Assembly (NCBI GenBank): GCA_002071385.1
Contig: MWFB01000007.1
Coordinates: 24,852-88,851, forward strand
Direction: 5' to 3'
DNA length: 64,000 bases
Source: Bacteroidetes bacterium ADurb.Bin013
GTDB lineage: Bacteria; Bacteroidota; Bacteroidia; Bacteroidales; UBA932
Every line of letters starts with the position of its first letter. Position 1 is the first letter of the stretch. A model generated the notes under the pieces. It worked only from the letters and a program-made list of their open reading frames with translations, made no database searches and was not told where the DNA came from. A program made the translations under genes and the position numbers. Shown here one piece after another: positions 24,583 through 33,438 of this stretch.

Positions 24583-27342
24583 TTAAAATCTGATGTTGTA
24601 TGTGATGTAGGGAATTGGACTTCCAAAAATGGAAAGCATGTAGGAATTGACCGTGATGCCTTCCGTGCGGAAGAATACCGAATACGGATTCTTTCTTCCG
24701 GTCACGTTATACACGCCAATTGTGAAAGAGCTGTGGGTCAGCAGGGTAAGCTTGTGAGAAGGCTCAATGTTAAAAGATATGTCCAGCCTGAAGTAATCCG
24801 GAATCCGGTGGGCGTTGCGGTCTCCGTATAATAGCCGCCAGCCTCCCGCATAGTGGTAAGTGCCTATCGGCATGGTTATGGGCCTTCCGGTGCTGTAGTC
24901 CAGGTTCATGGACAAGCTGAAACGGTGTGTGAATTTGAAATTCCCAACCAGTTTCAAATCATGTGGCTTGTCGTAGGGTGCAGGGTACCAGTTCCCCTTG
25001 TTCACGGGTTCTGCCACCCTTGGATCATCCTGTTTGAGCTGAGTCCGCGAATAGGTGTAAGAGATCCACCCGTTGAGCCTTCCCAGTGATCGCTTGAGCA
25101 TTATCTCCACTCCGTATGCCCTTCCCCTTGTTTCAATAACATCTGTCTCTATGCGGGGATTCATCAGCAGGCGGGCAAAGGAGGCGTAATCCAGGTAGCG
25201 GTCCATATGTTTGTAGTAACCTTCTACTGATAGCTCCAGGGTGTTGTTCATCAGGTTTTTATAAAAACCGAGAGCCGTTTGCCAACCCTTCTGGGGCCTG
25301 ATGTTGGCATCGGATAATTTCCAGATATCAGTAGGGGATATCACGGTAGTGTTGGACAACATGTGGATGTTCTGGCGCATGCTGTTAAAGCCTGCCTTTA
25401 CAGAGAAATCGCTAGTAAAGGCATAGCGCATGGAAAGCCTGAACTCGGGTCCATGATAAGGGGCGATCATTTTTCCGGCTCCTACATAGACGCTGTCTGT
25501 AGCGGTTTCCTCCGACCTGGGTTTCCCGGGATCGTACAGGTAATGACGGTTGGGCCCCAGTGCAGAATAGAGACCGTAACGGATTCCCATTTCTATAGAC
25601 AGTTCAGGTGTGATTTCCCAGTTATCGCTCAGGTATAGAGCTGTTTCAAAGGCTTGTTCCCGTTGAAGGATGTCTGAAGAAACCAGGGACCTGTCGTCAA
25701 AAGGCAAGTAGGTACCAGGATCCAGGATATAGTAATAGGCGTTCAGTCCGTACTCCAGCTTATGTTTACCGTTCAGGCGACTGGAAAAATCGGCCTTGAA
25801 GCTTGCCTGCTGCAATGAAAATGACATGTCGTACCCCATGGCTGCATTTGTGGTATCCTGCATATGGTAATTGTATTTATCATATGCCAGGGTTAGAACC
25901 ATGTCGGAACGATCAGATATGACACTACGATAGCGGGCCGAAGTGTTTATGTTCTGGTAACGGTATGAAACATTGGGATCGAATGAAAACCTGTCCCTGG
26001 AGAAGTATCCGTTCACGAACAAATGGTTGTTCTGGTTGAAACGGTGGGATATTCCGGCATTCAGGTCATAAAAATTGGCCGAACCGTCATTGTAGCCGCT
26101 TTCCTTGGGTATGAGCTTCATGAGCCAGTCGGAATACGTGGTGCGGCCGGCAAGTATGAAAGACGTCCTGTCTTTGATTATGGGGCCTTCCAGGGTGAGT
26201 TTTGTAGTAAGCAGTCCAATCCCGGCCGACCCGGTAAAACGGTTTTTGTTACCTTCCCTTGAATTCACCTCCAGCACCGAAGAGATCCTGCCTCCGAATT
26301 TTGCCGGTATGGAACTCTTGTATAATTCCAGGCTGCTGATGACATCGTTGTTGAAAAGTGAGAAAAGCCCGAACAGGTGCGATGAATTATAAATGGTACC
26401 CTGGTTGTAAAGGATCAGGTTCTGGTCTGTTGCACCACCCCTGACATTGAATCCGCCTGCAGCTTCACCCACCGATTTGACGCCCGGCAGGGTCAGTACA
26501 GCCCTGATCACGTCGGCCTCGCCGAAAGCCATCGGAATATGGCGGATCCTGTCGGCCCTGACCCGCTCTATCCCCAGGCGGACATTCCGCACATTTTCCA
26601 TTTTTTCTGCCGAGATAACAATACCCTGCAACGAAAAAACCTCTTCTGCGATGTTCAGCTCCAGGGAACTGTCGGAAAAAATCCGGATGTAACGCCGGGA
26701 GTCCTTGTATCCGAAACCTTGTATCAGGAGTGTGTTGTAACCCCTGGGCAGCGAAAGGGAATAGAAACCGTAGGAATCGGACATGGCGAAATATTGCTTG
26801 TCCTCAGTCATAATGCTGACCCCGGCAACGGGTTCTCCGCTCATGTGGTCGTGTATGTATCCCGTCAGGCGGACATTTCCTTCAAGGCCAGAAAACCGGG
26901 GATCTCCCAGCGTATAAAGGCGGTTTTCCGAATCTGCCGCCTGTCTTCCGTTATCAGCAAGCTGCGACAATTCTTCCTTCTGGTGTTTTCCATTCTCCAG
27001 GGAATCAGCATAAAAAGCCTCGTGTATTTCAACCACAGGGGTACCCTTTATGATGGCCCAACCATGCTGATCCATACGGTAGAGCGAGAAACCGCTTTTT
27101 CCCAGTTCCTTGCCAAGCGCTTCCAGGACATTTTTGCCGTCAGCCTGCAGGGAGATCAACAAGGTATCTGTCTGTTCAGGTGCGTAATAGAAACGTTCAG
27201 GCGTACGGAGCTCCAGTGTCCGTACAATGGAGTCAAGGGTGACAAAACGCAGGTTGTATGATTCCTGTGCATGGGCCACAACGGTGACCGGGAAGGTAAT
27301 GGCTAAAAGGAGTAGGCGGATGGTACCCGAGCGTCTTGTCAT
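24583..27342 (-). CDS. TonB-dependent outer-membrane receptor with STN and carboxypeptidase-like domains
   Basis: 919 residues from ATG 27342, which overlaps the upstream stop by 4 nt (ATGA). Order: signal peptide ending VVAHAQ; STN-like domain at ~30-110 (secretin/TonB short N-terminal, as in transducing receptors); carboxypeptidase-regulatory-like beta domain at ~155-240; plug at ~245-370 with FNVRGGATDQNLILYN; 22-strand barrel to the C-terminal aromatic-ending strand (ITYNIRF). An STN domain usually contacts an anti-sigma factor, but no sigma/anti-sigma pair is encoded nearby. With the DUF4249 partner it forms an uptake or surface-display module whose substrate is unknown. It is not a SusC-type glycan receptor: there is no SusD gene. 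Confidence 0.88.
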   Translation of the reverse strand: MTRRSGTIRLLLLAITFPVTVVAHAQESYNLRFVTLDSIVRTLELRTPERFYYAPEQTDTLLISLQADGKNVLEALGKELGKSGFSLYRMDQHGWAIIKGTPVVEIHEAFYADSLENGKHQKEELSQLADNGRQAADSENRLYTLGDPRFSGLEGNVRLTGYIHDHMSGEPVAGVSIMTEDKQYFAMSDSYGFYSLSLPRGYNTLLIQGFGYKDSRRYIRIFSDSSLELNIAEEVFSLQGIVISAEKMENVRNVRLGIERVRADRIRHIPMAFGEADVIRAVLTLPGVKSVGEAAGGFNVRGGATDQNLILYNQGTIYNSSHLFGLFSLFNNDVISSLELYKSSIPAKFGGRISSVLEVNSREGNKNRFTGSAGIGLLTTKLTLEGPIIKDRTSFILAGRTTYSDWLMKLIPKESGYNDGSANFYDLNAGISHRFNQNNHLFVNGYFSRDRFSFDPNVSYRYQNINTSARYRSVISDRSDMVLTLAYDKYNYHMQDTTNAAMGYDMSFSLQQASFKADFSSRLNGKHKLEYGLNAYYYILDPGTYLPFDDRSLVSSDILQREQAFETALYLSDNWEITPELSIEMGIRYGLYSALGPNRHYLYDPGKPRSEETATDSVYVGAGKMIAPYHGPEFRLSMRYAFTSDFSVKAGFNSMRQNIHMLSNTTVISPTDIWKLSDANIRPQKGWQTALGFYKNLMNNTLELSVEGYYKHMDRYLDYASFARLLMNPRIETDVIETRGRAYGVEIMLKRSLGRLNGWISYTYSRTQLKQDDPRVAEPVNKGNWYPAPYDKPHDLKLVGNFKFTHRFSLSMNLDYSTGRPITMPIGTYHYAGGWRLLYGDRNAHRIPDYFRLDISFNIEPSHKLTLLTHSSFTIGVYNVTGRKNPYSVFFRTEGITVNSYMLSIFGSPIPYITYNIRF

Positions 27343-28064
27343 TTTGCCTCCTTTTGGTATAGCTTCGCACATGAGACCAAAGAGGCTTCCCGCTCATCCT
27401 TTCCGAATCTGAGCTTATCTTCCCTTATATGGCGGTTCAATTCCTTACGTACCCCGGACAGAACCCTGACAACAGAAGATTTATTCTTCACCGGATGAAA
27501 ATAACCGTTTTTAAGAAAGTAGTACGAAATGCTTTCTTCAAATACTTGAGTAACCTTCCTGTCATTAGCTATGGTAGCACTGTTCATTCTTTTGGTGGTT
27601 CTTTTGAGCACACTGATATCGTCTCCGGAATATAGCACACGATAGTACCCTTCGGCGGGGGCAGCAGGATATTTTTCTTTCACAATATTGATGAACTGCA
27701 TATCGCCCATAATAAACGATTCTACATGAGCCTTCAACAGGACAGATCCGGAATTGTATTCAGGTATCCTGACATACAATTCATCCCTGTGTACGTTCAG
27801 GTTTAGCTCAAGGTCAACATACAATTTCCCTTTGTATTGGACGGTTCCGGGGTAATATGCATCTGATTCCAGGAAGTAAGTGCCTTCATACAGCATGTTG
27901 TACATGGGAGGTATTTTTCCGTTGTACAGCGGTGAATAGCCACCGCTCTGCTCAACGTAATAACGTGAAACAGGTGTGTAGTCCTGGGCCTTTAGAATCT
28001 CAATGGGAAGCGAAAGAACTATCAGGATGAAGAGGGAGGCCGGCAAGGAACAGGATCGGGTCAT
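27339..28064 (-). CDS. Exported protein of unknown function, first gene of the TonB-receptor unit
   Basis: 241 residues from the ATG at 28064; a more distal in-frame ATG at 28097 would run into the promoter. Signal peptide ending EILKAQ. The middle part (LYNGKIPPMYNMLYEGTYFLESDAYYPGTVQYKGKL in pieces: LYNGKIPP, GTYFLES, GTVQYKGKLYVDLELN) is a pattern I know from uncharacterised Bacteroidota envelope proteins that accompany STN-containing TonB receptors. Mostly beta-strand with a helical C-terminus rich in Lys/Arg. It overlaps the receptor gene by 4 nt, so they are co-translated. No function can be assigned. Confidence 0.75.
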   Translation of the reverse strand: MTRSCSLPASLFILIVLSLPIEILKAQDYTPVSRYYVEQSGGYSPLYNGKIPPMYNMLYEGTYFLESDAYYPGTVQYKGKLYVDLELNLNVHRDELYVRIPEYNSGSVLLKAHVESFIMGDMQFINIVKEKYPAAPAEGYYRVLYSGDDISVLKRTTKRMNSATIANDRKVTQVFEESISYYFLKNGYFHPVKNKSSVVRVLSGVRKELNRHIREDKLRFGKDEREASLVSCAKLYQKEAK

Positions 28065-28085
28065 GATTACTTTAATTACAGTCGG

Positions 28086-28093
28086 CAAAAATA
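28086..28093 (-). promoter_or_regulatory. Putative -7 box of the TonB-receptor unit
   Basis: Minus-strand TATTTTTG fits TAnnTTTG, 21 bp before the ATG at 28064. Paired back-to-back with the plus-strand box at 28106-28113. Confidence 0.5.
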
Positions 28094-28105
28094 GCAAAAA
28101 GATTG

Positions 28106-28113
28106 TACCTTTG
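28106..28113 (+). promoter_or_regulatory. Putative -7 box of the peptidoglycan-salvage operon
   Basis: TACCTTTG fits TAnnTTTG, 23 bp before the ATG at 28137. No -33 TTTG at the usual spacing. Genes from 28137 to 34566 follow with gaps of 13 bp or less. Confidence 0.5.
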
Positions 28114-28136
28114 TCACACTAAAACTAACATTATAC

Positions 28137-29591
28137 ATGAAAAGAATAGATTGCTTCATCCCGGCTGCCGATTATGAGCAGGCAGAGGCCACCTTGTCTC
28201 ACCTGAGATCACTGCCGCTGATCAACCGCATTTTTCTTCTTTCTGCCGGACAGGATACTGACCTTTCACGTACCGGAACTGAAGTAATACGGGTGAAAAA
28301 CCTGAACTCTTCTGACACGGTTGCTGCCATAGCCCGGGCAGCCACGGCAGATTATTCCCTGATATATACCAAGTACACCCCACTGACCCCGGGTTATTTT
28401 GCACTGGAACGTTTTGTCCAACTGGGAGACGACACCAGGGCAGGATTGCTGTATGCAGATCATTACCAGATAATTAATGGTCAGCGAAGGAAGATGCCTT
28501 TGATCGAATGCCAGGAAGGGGCGTTGCGGGATGATTTCAACTTTGGTTCGGTGTTGTTTTACAATACCTCTGTCCTGAAAAAGGCAGTTGCACAGACAAC
28601 AGATGGGTACCCTTATGCCGGCATGTACAATCTCAGGCTGGCAGTCAGCAGGATGGCTTCTTTGGTCCACATAAACGAAGTCCTGTACACAGAGGAGGAA
28701 ACAGATACAAGAAAATCCGGGGAAAAACTGTTCGATTATGTTGACCCAAAGAACCGTGAAGTGCAGGTAGACATGGAAAAGGCATGTACCGAACACCTCA
28801 AAGCAATAGGGGCTTACCTTCCCCCGTGCTTTACCCCGGTTGACCTGGGCAGGAATGATTTTGAATTCGAGGCTACGGTCATGATCCCTGTTTTCAACAG
28901 GGAGAAAACCATAGAGGACGCCGTTCGTTCGGCCCTGGCGCAGAAAACAAGCTTCAAATACAATGTGATGGTCGTCAACCACCACAGCTCGGACAAGACG
29001 GTGTCCATAGTAGAAAAATTAACGGACGATCCGCGCCTGATCCTCATCACACCGGAAAGAAAGGATTTGTTTGTAGGTGGCTTGTGGAACACAGCCCTGC
29101 ATCATCCCAAATGCGGGAAGTTCCTGGTACAGCTGGACAGCGATGATGTATATTCCGGACAGGATTCACTCAGCCGGATCGTAGAGGCATTTTACCAGCA
29201 GCAATGCGCCATGATTATAGGCACATACAGAATGACCGATTTCGGACTGAACACGCTTCCCCCGGGCATAATAGACCATCGTGAATGGACACCTGAAAAC
29301 GGAAGGAACAATGCATTACGGATTAACGGACTGGGCGCCCCGCGTGCTTTTTATACACCCGTTCTGCGCGAACTCCTCCTGCCCAATACCAACTACGGAG
29401 AAGATTACGGACTTGGCCTGCGTTTTTCCAGGCATTACCAGATAGGTCGCATATACGATGTCCTTTATTGCTGCCGGCGCTGGGAAGGCAATTCGGATGC
29501 GGCGCTTGAACCGGAAAAAGTGAACGCCAACAACCTATATAAAGACAGATTGCGCACATGGGAAATACAGGCAAGAAAACAATTGAAGTAG
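28137..29591 (+). CDS. Two-part family 2 glycosyltransferase
   Basis: 484 residues. The C-terminal half (from ~240) is a GT-A glycosyltransferase of family 2: TVMIPVFNREKTIEDAVRSAL start, HHSSDKT, and the metal-binding LDSDDVYSG (DxD-like) near residue 340. The N-terminal ~230 residues also look like a GT-A-type fold (DCFIPAADYEQAEATLSHL, ADYSLIYTKYTPLTPG), but without a clear DxD. No signal peptide or membrane segment, so cytoplasmic. It overlaps the SpoIID-like gene by 34 bp and opens the peptidoglycan-salvage cluster; its acceptor is unknown and may be a cell-wall or surface glycan. Confidence 0.8.
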   Translation: MKRIDCFIPAADYEQAEATLSHLRSLPLINRIFLLSAGQDTDLSRTGTEVIRVKNLNSSDTVAAIARAATADYSLIYTKYTPLTPGYFALERFVQLGDDTRAGLLYADHYQIINGQRRKMPLIECQEGALRDDFNFGSVLFYNTSVLKKAVAQTTDGYPYAGMYNLRLAVSRMASLVHINEVLYTEEETDTRKSGEKLFDYVDPKNREVQVDMEKACTEHLKAIGAYLPPCFTPVDLGRNDFEFEATVMIPVFNREKTIEDAVRSALAQKTSFKYNVMVVNHHSSDKTVSIVEKLTDDPRLILITPERKDLFVGGLWNTALHHPKCGKFLVQLDSDDVYSGQDSLSRIVEAFYQQQCAMIIGTYRMTDFGLNTLPPGIIDHREWTPENGRNNALRINGLGAPRAFYTPVLRELLLPNTNYGEDYGLGLRFSRHYQIGRIYDVLYCCRRWEGNSDAALEPEKVNANNLYKDRLRTWEIQARKQLK

Positions 29592-30865
29592 GAATTCTCC
29601 TGTCACCCTCAATCTCTTTCGAGCTGGAAGGCAATTATGGGGCATATTCTGGCAGATTTACCGCTATAGCTGAAAACGGGCAGGTCCGTTTGCAGGACAA
29701 GGTACAGGACAGGTTTGCATTTGAACCACAGGATGATAACGCCTCTTTTCTTCTGAGAGATGTGGTCATCGGTATAGAGTTTCACTGGGAACGAAAGGAA
29801 GACCAGCGTTTTCGGGGTTCCCTGGTGCTGATCCCGGAAAACAATATGGTCCGGGCCGTGAACGTGCTGACTGTTGAAGACTACCTGATCAGTGTCATCG
29901 CCTCGGAAATGAGCGCGACAAGCACCCTTGAGTACCTCAAGGCCCATGCCGTCATATCGCGCAGCTGGCTACTCTCACAAATTGAAAAGAGACAGGGGAT
30001 AGCACAACAGCAGACAGGAGCCTGTCCAAGCGAAGTCCGTACCCTTGAGGAATGGATAAAATGGTGGGACAGGGAGGACCATACACTTTTTGATGTATGT
30101 GCCGATGACCACTGCCAGCGTTACCAGGGTATCACCCGTCCTTCACAATCCATTGACAATGTTACACAGGCCGTTAACCAGACGGCCGGCGAGGTCCTTA
30201 CCTTTGAAGGAGAAATATGCGATGCGCGCTTTTCAAAGTGCTGCGGTGGCTTCATGGAACGTTTTTCCACTTCCTGGGAACCGTCCGAGCACCCTTACCT
30301 GCAGGGAAAATACGATGGAGAATCGTTTCCCGCCGAGGTGCCTTTTCCGGACCTTTCCGATCCCGTACAGGCCGAGATCTGGATCCGCAGCGCACCGCCC
30401 GCCTTCTGTAACACAACGGATGACGAGGTGCTTTCCCAGGTGTTGAATACTTACGACCAGGAAACAAAAGGCTTTTACCGCTGGGAAGTTTTCTACACTT
30501 TCGAAGAGCTTTCCGATCTGATTAAAAGGCGCATTGGCGTTGACTTTGGCCTGGTGCAAGAACTTATTCCCGTGGAAAGGGGATCCTCGGGACGCATCTG
30601 CCGCCTGAAGATTGTGGGAACAAAACAGACGCTAATCATCGGCAAGGACCTGCTCATCCGCAAGGCTCTCTCAGAATCCCACCTGTATTCCTCGGCATTC
30701 GTACCTGTCAAGCGTTCCACGGGATTTATGCTGTACGGGGCAGGCTGGGGGCATGGAGTGGGATTGTGCCAGATTGGCGGTGCCGTTATGGCTTCACACG
30801 GATATACCTATAAACAGATCCTGGAACATTACTACCCGGGTTCCCGGGCACAAACAATCTATTGA
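29558..30865 (+). CDS. SpoIID/LytB domain protein
   Basis: 435 residues with a SpoIID domain: VIASEMSATSTLEYLKAHAVISRSWLL near residues 112-138, holding the conserved acid (SEM) and the LKAHAV helix, a CCGGFMERFS segment, and the C-terminal GAGWGHGVGLCQIGGAVMA. SpoIID of spore formers is a lytic transglycosylase acting on denuded glycan strands. Here there is no signal peptide, and no in-frame start upstream (a TAA lies at 29540-29542), so export by the Sec route is not supported. It overlaps the previous gene by 34 bp and the AmpG-like gene by one base. Context points to breakdown of peptidoglycan fragments; cellular location is an open question. Confidence 0.85.
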   Translation: MGNTGKKTIEVGILLSPSISFELEGNYGAYSGRFTAIAENGQVRLQDKVQDRFAFEPQDDNASFLLRDVVIGIEFHWERKEDQRFRGSLVLIPENNMVRAVNVLTVEDYLISVIASEMSATSTLEYLKAHAVISRSWLLSQIEKRQGIAQQQTGACPSEVRTLEEWIKWWDREDHTLFDVCADDHCQRYQGITRPSQSIDNVTQAVNQTAGEVLTFEGEICDARFSKCCGGFMERFSTSWEPSEHPYLQGKYDGESFPAEVPFPDLSDPVQAEIWIRSAPPAFCNTTDDEVLSQVLNTYDQETKGFYRWEVFYTFEELSDLIKRRIGVDFGLVQELIPVERGSSGRICRLKIVGTKQTLIIGKDLLIRKALSESHLYSSAFVPVKRSTGFMLYGAGWGHGVGLCQIGGAVMASHGYTYKQILEHYYPGSRAQTIY

Positions 30866-32166
30866 TGAAAGAACCTTCCATTGGTAAAAAGAATGCCTGG
30901 GCGTGGATCCCCACGTTGTACTTTGCCCAGGGGCTGCCCTATGTGGCGGTTATGACCATTGCCGTGATCATGTACAAACGCCTTGGATTATCCAATGCAG
31001 AGATCGCGTTGTATACAAGCTGGCTGTACCTTCCCTGGGTCATAAAACCCCTGTGGAGCCCTTTTGTGGATTTGGTCAAGACAAAGCGAATGTGGATCAT
31101 TCTGATGCAGAGCTTTGTGGCAGTCGGTTTCGCCGGTGTTGCCTTTTTCATACCGGCCTCCTTTTTTGTGAAGGCCACGCTGGCTTTTTTCTGGCTCATA
31201 GCCTTCAGTTCGGCAACGCACGATATCGCTGCTGACGGTTTTTACATGCTGGCTCTGGAACAAGGGGAACAATCCTTTTTTGTAGGGATACGTAATACTT
31301 TTTACCGCTTTGCTACCATTTTCGGGCAGGGTATCCTGGTCATGTTGGCCGGCTTGCTGGAAGAAGGCAAGATATTCCCTGCAACAGCCGGAAACATCCC
31401 CTTGGCCTGGAGCCTTTCCTTTTACCTCCTGGCTGCTATCTTCCTGGCACTTGCCCTGTATCATAATTTTATCCTGCCACGTCCTGCAATCGACAAGTCC
31501 AGGGACAACATCACCCCCCTGGGACTGCTAAAGGATTTCTTTCTTACTTTCGGTTCCTTCTTTAAAAAGAAAGACCTGGGACTCATCTTTTTCTTTATCC
31601 TGACCTACAGGCTGGGTGAATCACAGCTGGTCAAAATTGCCTCTCCATTCATGCTCGACCAAGGGGAAGCGGGAGGGTTGGCCCTTCCAACGGCCACAGT
31701 CGGGATGGTATATGGTACCATTGGGGTAATTTCCCTGCTTGTGGGAGGAATCATAGGGGGGATTGTTGTTTCACGCGGCGGCCTTAAGAAATGGATCATA
31801 CCCATGGCCCTGGCCATTAACCTGCCAGACCTGCTCTATGTTTATATGGCCTCGGCTCTGCCACAGAATATCTGGGTGATTATTGCTTCCGTTGCTGTGG
31901 AACAGTTGGGGTATGGTTTCGGGTTTACGGCTTTCATGCTATACCTGATCTATGTTGCCAACGGAGAACATAAAACATCGCATTATGCCATAGGAACAGG
32001 CTTTATGGCCCTGGGCATGATGTTACCGGGAATGGCTGCGGGCGCCATACAGGAAGTACTGGGTTACGAGCGGTTTTTCTGGTTTGTATGTATATGCACG
32101 CTCCCCGGCATTTTTGCCTCTTGGCTGGTTAGCAGGAAACTTCCGGCAGATTACGGTAAAAAATAA
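30865..32166 (+). CDS. AmpG-like muropeptide permease (MFS)
   Basis: 433 residues, 12 predicted membrane helices of the major facilitator superfamily. The N-terminus (WAWIPTLYFAQGLPYVAV, then WLYLPWVIKPLWSPFVD) is the AmpG signature region; AmpG imports GlcNAc-anhydroMurNAc (peptides) through the inner membrane. The ATG at 30865 overlaps the preceding TGA (TGATG), preferable to the TTG one codon earlier. Placement between a SpoIID-like protein and a NamZ-like muramidase supports muropeptide or amino-sugar import. Exact substrate (disaccharide, MurNAc, anhydro form) is inferred. Confidence 0.87.
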   Translation: MKEPSIGKKNAWAWIPTLYFAQGLPYVAVMTIAVIMYKRLGLSNAEIALYTSWLYLPWVIKPLWSPFVDLVKTKRMWIILMQSFVAVGFAGVAFFIPASFFVKATLAFFWLIAFSSATHDIAADGFYMLALEQGEQSFFVGIRNTFYRFATIFGQGILVMLAGLLEEGKIFPATAGNIPLAWSLSFYLLAAIFLALALYHNFILPRPAIDKSRDNITPLGLLKDFFLTFGSFFKKKDLGLIFFFILTYRLGESQLVKIASPFMLDQGEAGGLALPTATVGMVYGTIGVISLLVGGIIGGIVVSRGGLKKWIIPMALAINLPDLLYVYMASALPQNIWVIIASVAVEQLGYGFGFTAFMLYLIYVANGEHKTSHYAIGTGFMALGMMLPGMAAGAIQEVLGYERFFWFVCICTLPGIFASWLVSRKLPADYGKK

Positions 32167-32179
32167 AAAAACTACGGTT

Positions 32180-33427
32180 ATGAAAAATTTTATCAAGGGG
32201 TCCCTAATTCTGGTAATACTCCTGATTTCTCTTTCCTGTCAATCACAGGAAAGAGTGGTCAAGACAGGCATTGATGTGCTTAAGGAATCCAACTTTTCCT
32301 ATCTGGAAGGCAAACGGGTGGGACTGATAACGAATCCTACCGGTGTGGACCGGGACCTGCGGTCTACCATAGATATTTTGTACGAAGCACCCAACGTTGA
32401 CCTGGTGGCCCTGTACGGACCCGAGCACGGGGTACGCGGGGATGTGCATGCCGGGGATCAAGTCTCCACGCAGAACGATCCGGCCACAGGGCTTCCCGTA
32501 TATTCGCTTTATGGAAGCACCCGGAAACCCACCCCCGAAATGCTTCAGAACATAGATGTGCTGGTATACGATATCCAGGACATCGGCTCGCGTTCCTTCA
32601 CCTACATTTCCACCATGGGACTTGCCATGGAGGCCTGTGCGGAACTGGGCATTGAATTTGTGGTCCTGGACCGGCCCAATCCCATTGGGGGCAGGAAGGT
32701 CGAGGGGTGTTACGTGGAAGACGGCTGCTTTACCTTTGTCAGCCAGTTCAGAATACCCTATGTATATGGTCTTACCTGCGGTGAGCTGGCGTTGCTGCTC
32801 AATGGAGAGCGCATGCTGGGATCCGGAGCCCGGCCCGGGGAAACTGCCCAATGCAACCTGCGCGTAATTCCCATGGAAGGATGGAACCGCGACATGTTCT
32901 ATGATCAGACAGGATTACAGTGGATAGCCTCTTCCCCGCATATTCCCCAGGCCATCACCGCCTTCTTCTATCCCATGAGCGGCATTGCAGGGGATTTATC
33001 CGTGGTCTCCATAGGGGTCGGCTATACGCTTCCATTTCAGTTGTTTGCACCGGCAGACAGCACCATTGTACCTGAAGAACTGGCCCGCAATCTGAACAAC
33101 CTTCAGCTGCCCGGCCTTCATTTCAGACCCATTTATTTCCGGCCTTTTTACAGCAGGGGACAAGGAACTACTTTGGGCGGGGTTCAGGCACATCTGACAA
33201 ATCCGTCGGCAGCCCCGCTGACCGATGTGAATTTTTACGTGATCCAGGAAATCCACAAACTCAATCCGGGTATTGTCTTTAACCTGGAAAGGATCACCAA
33301 AGTTGTGGGAAGTCCTTTTATAACAGCAAAATTTGCAGAACGTTACCAGTTCAGTGATATCAGGGATTACTGGTACAAAGACGCCGAAGCATTCCGACAG
33401 CTGTCACAACGCTATTATCTTTATTGA
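32180..33427 (+). CDS. namZ: DUF1343 lipoprotein, NamZ-like exo-beta-N-acetylmuramidase
   Basis: 415 residues from ATG 32180 (an upstream in-frame start at 32084 would lie within ampG). Lipoprotein signal with lipobox SLSC. The family's hallmark GPEHGVRGDVHAGD is near residue 80, with YDIQDIGSRSFTYISTM and VVLDRPNPIGG following. DUF1343 proteins have been characterised as exo-acting beta-N-acetylmuramidases (NamZ, GH171) that release MurNAc from the non-reducing end of peptidoglycan fragments. MurNAc produced here would be the substrate of the AmgK/MurU pair encoded 1.2 kb downstream. Symbol given on family grounds. Confidence 0.85.
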   Translation: MKNFIKGSLILVILLISLSCQSQERVVKTGIDVLKESNFSYLEGKRVGLITNPTGVDRDLRSTIDILYEAPNVDLVALYGPEHGVRGDVHAGDQVSTQNDPATGLPVYSLYGSTRKPTPEMLQNIDVLVYDIQDIGSRSFTYISTMGLAMEACAELGIEFVVLDRPNPIGGRKVEGCYVEDGCFTFVSQFRIPYVYGLTCGELALLLNGERMLGSGARPGETAQCNLRVIPMEGWNRDMFYDQTGLQWIASSPHIPQAITAFFYPMSGIAGDLSVVSIGVGYTLPFQLFAPADSTIVPEELARNLNNLQLPGLHFRPIYFRPFYSRGQGTTLGGVQAHLTNPSAAPLTDVNFYVIQEIHKLNPGIVFNLERITKVVGSPFITAKFAERYQFSDIRDYWYKDAEAFRQLSQRYYLY

Positions 33428-33438
33428 TTATAAAACCT

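Noticed and set aside
26539..27261. 240-codon plus-strand open frame inside the TonB receptor gene
   Set aside because: Shadow of the receptor's N-terminal coding region; no start context or protein family support.
24583..28064. SusC/SusD polysaccharide-utilisation locus
   Set aside because: No SusD-like gene and no glycoside hydrolase in the unit; the DUF4249 partner marks a different receptor class.
28266..28985. 239-codon minus-strand open frame inside the glycosyltransferase
   Set aside because: Antisense shadow of a gene with a clear GT2 active site.
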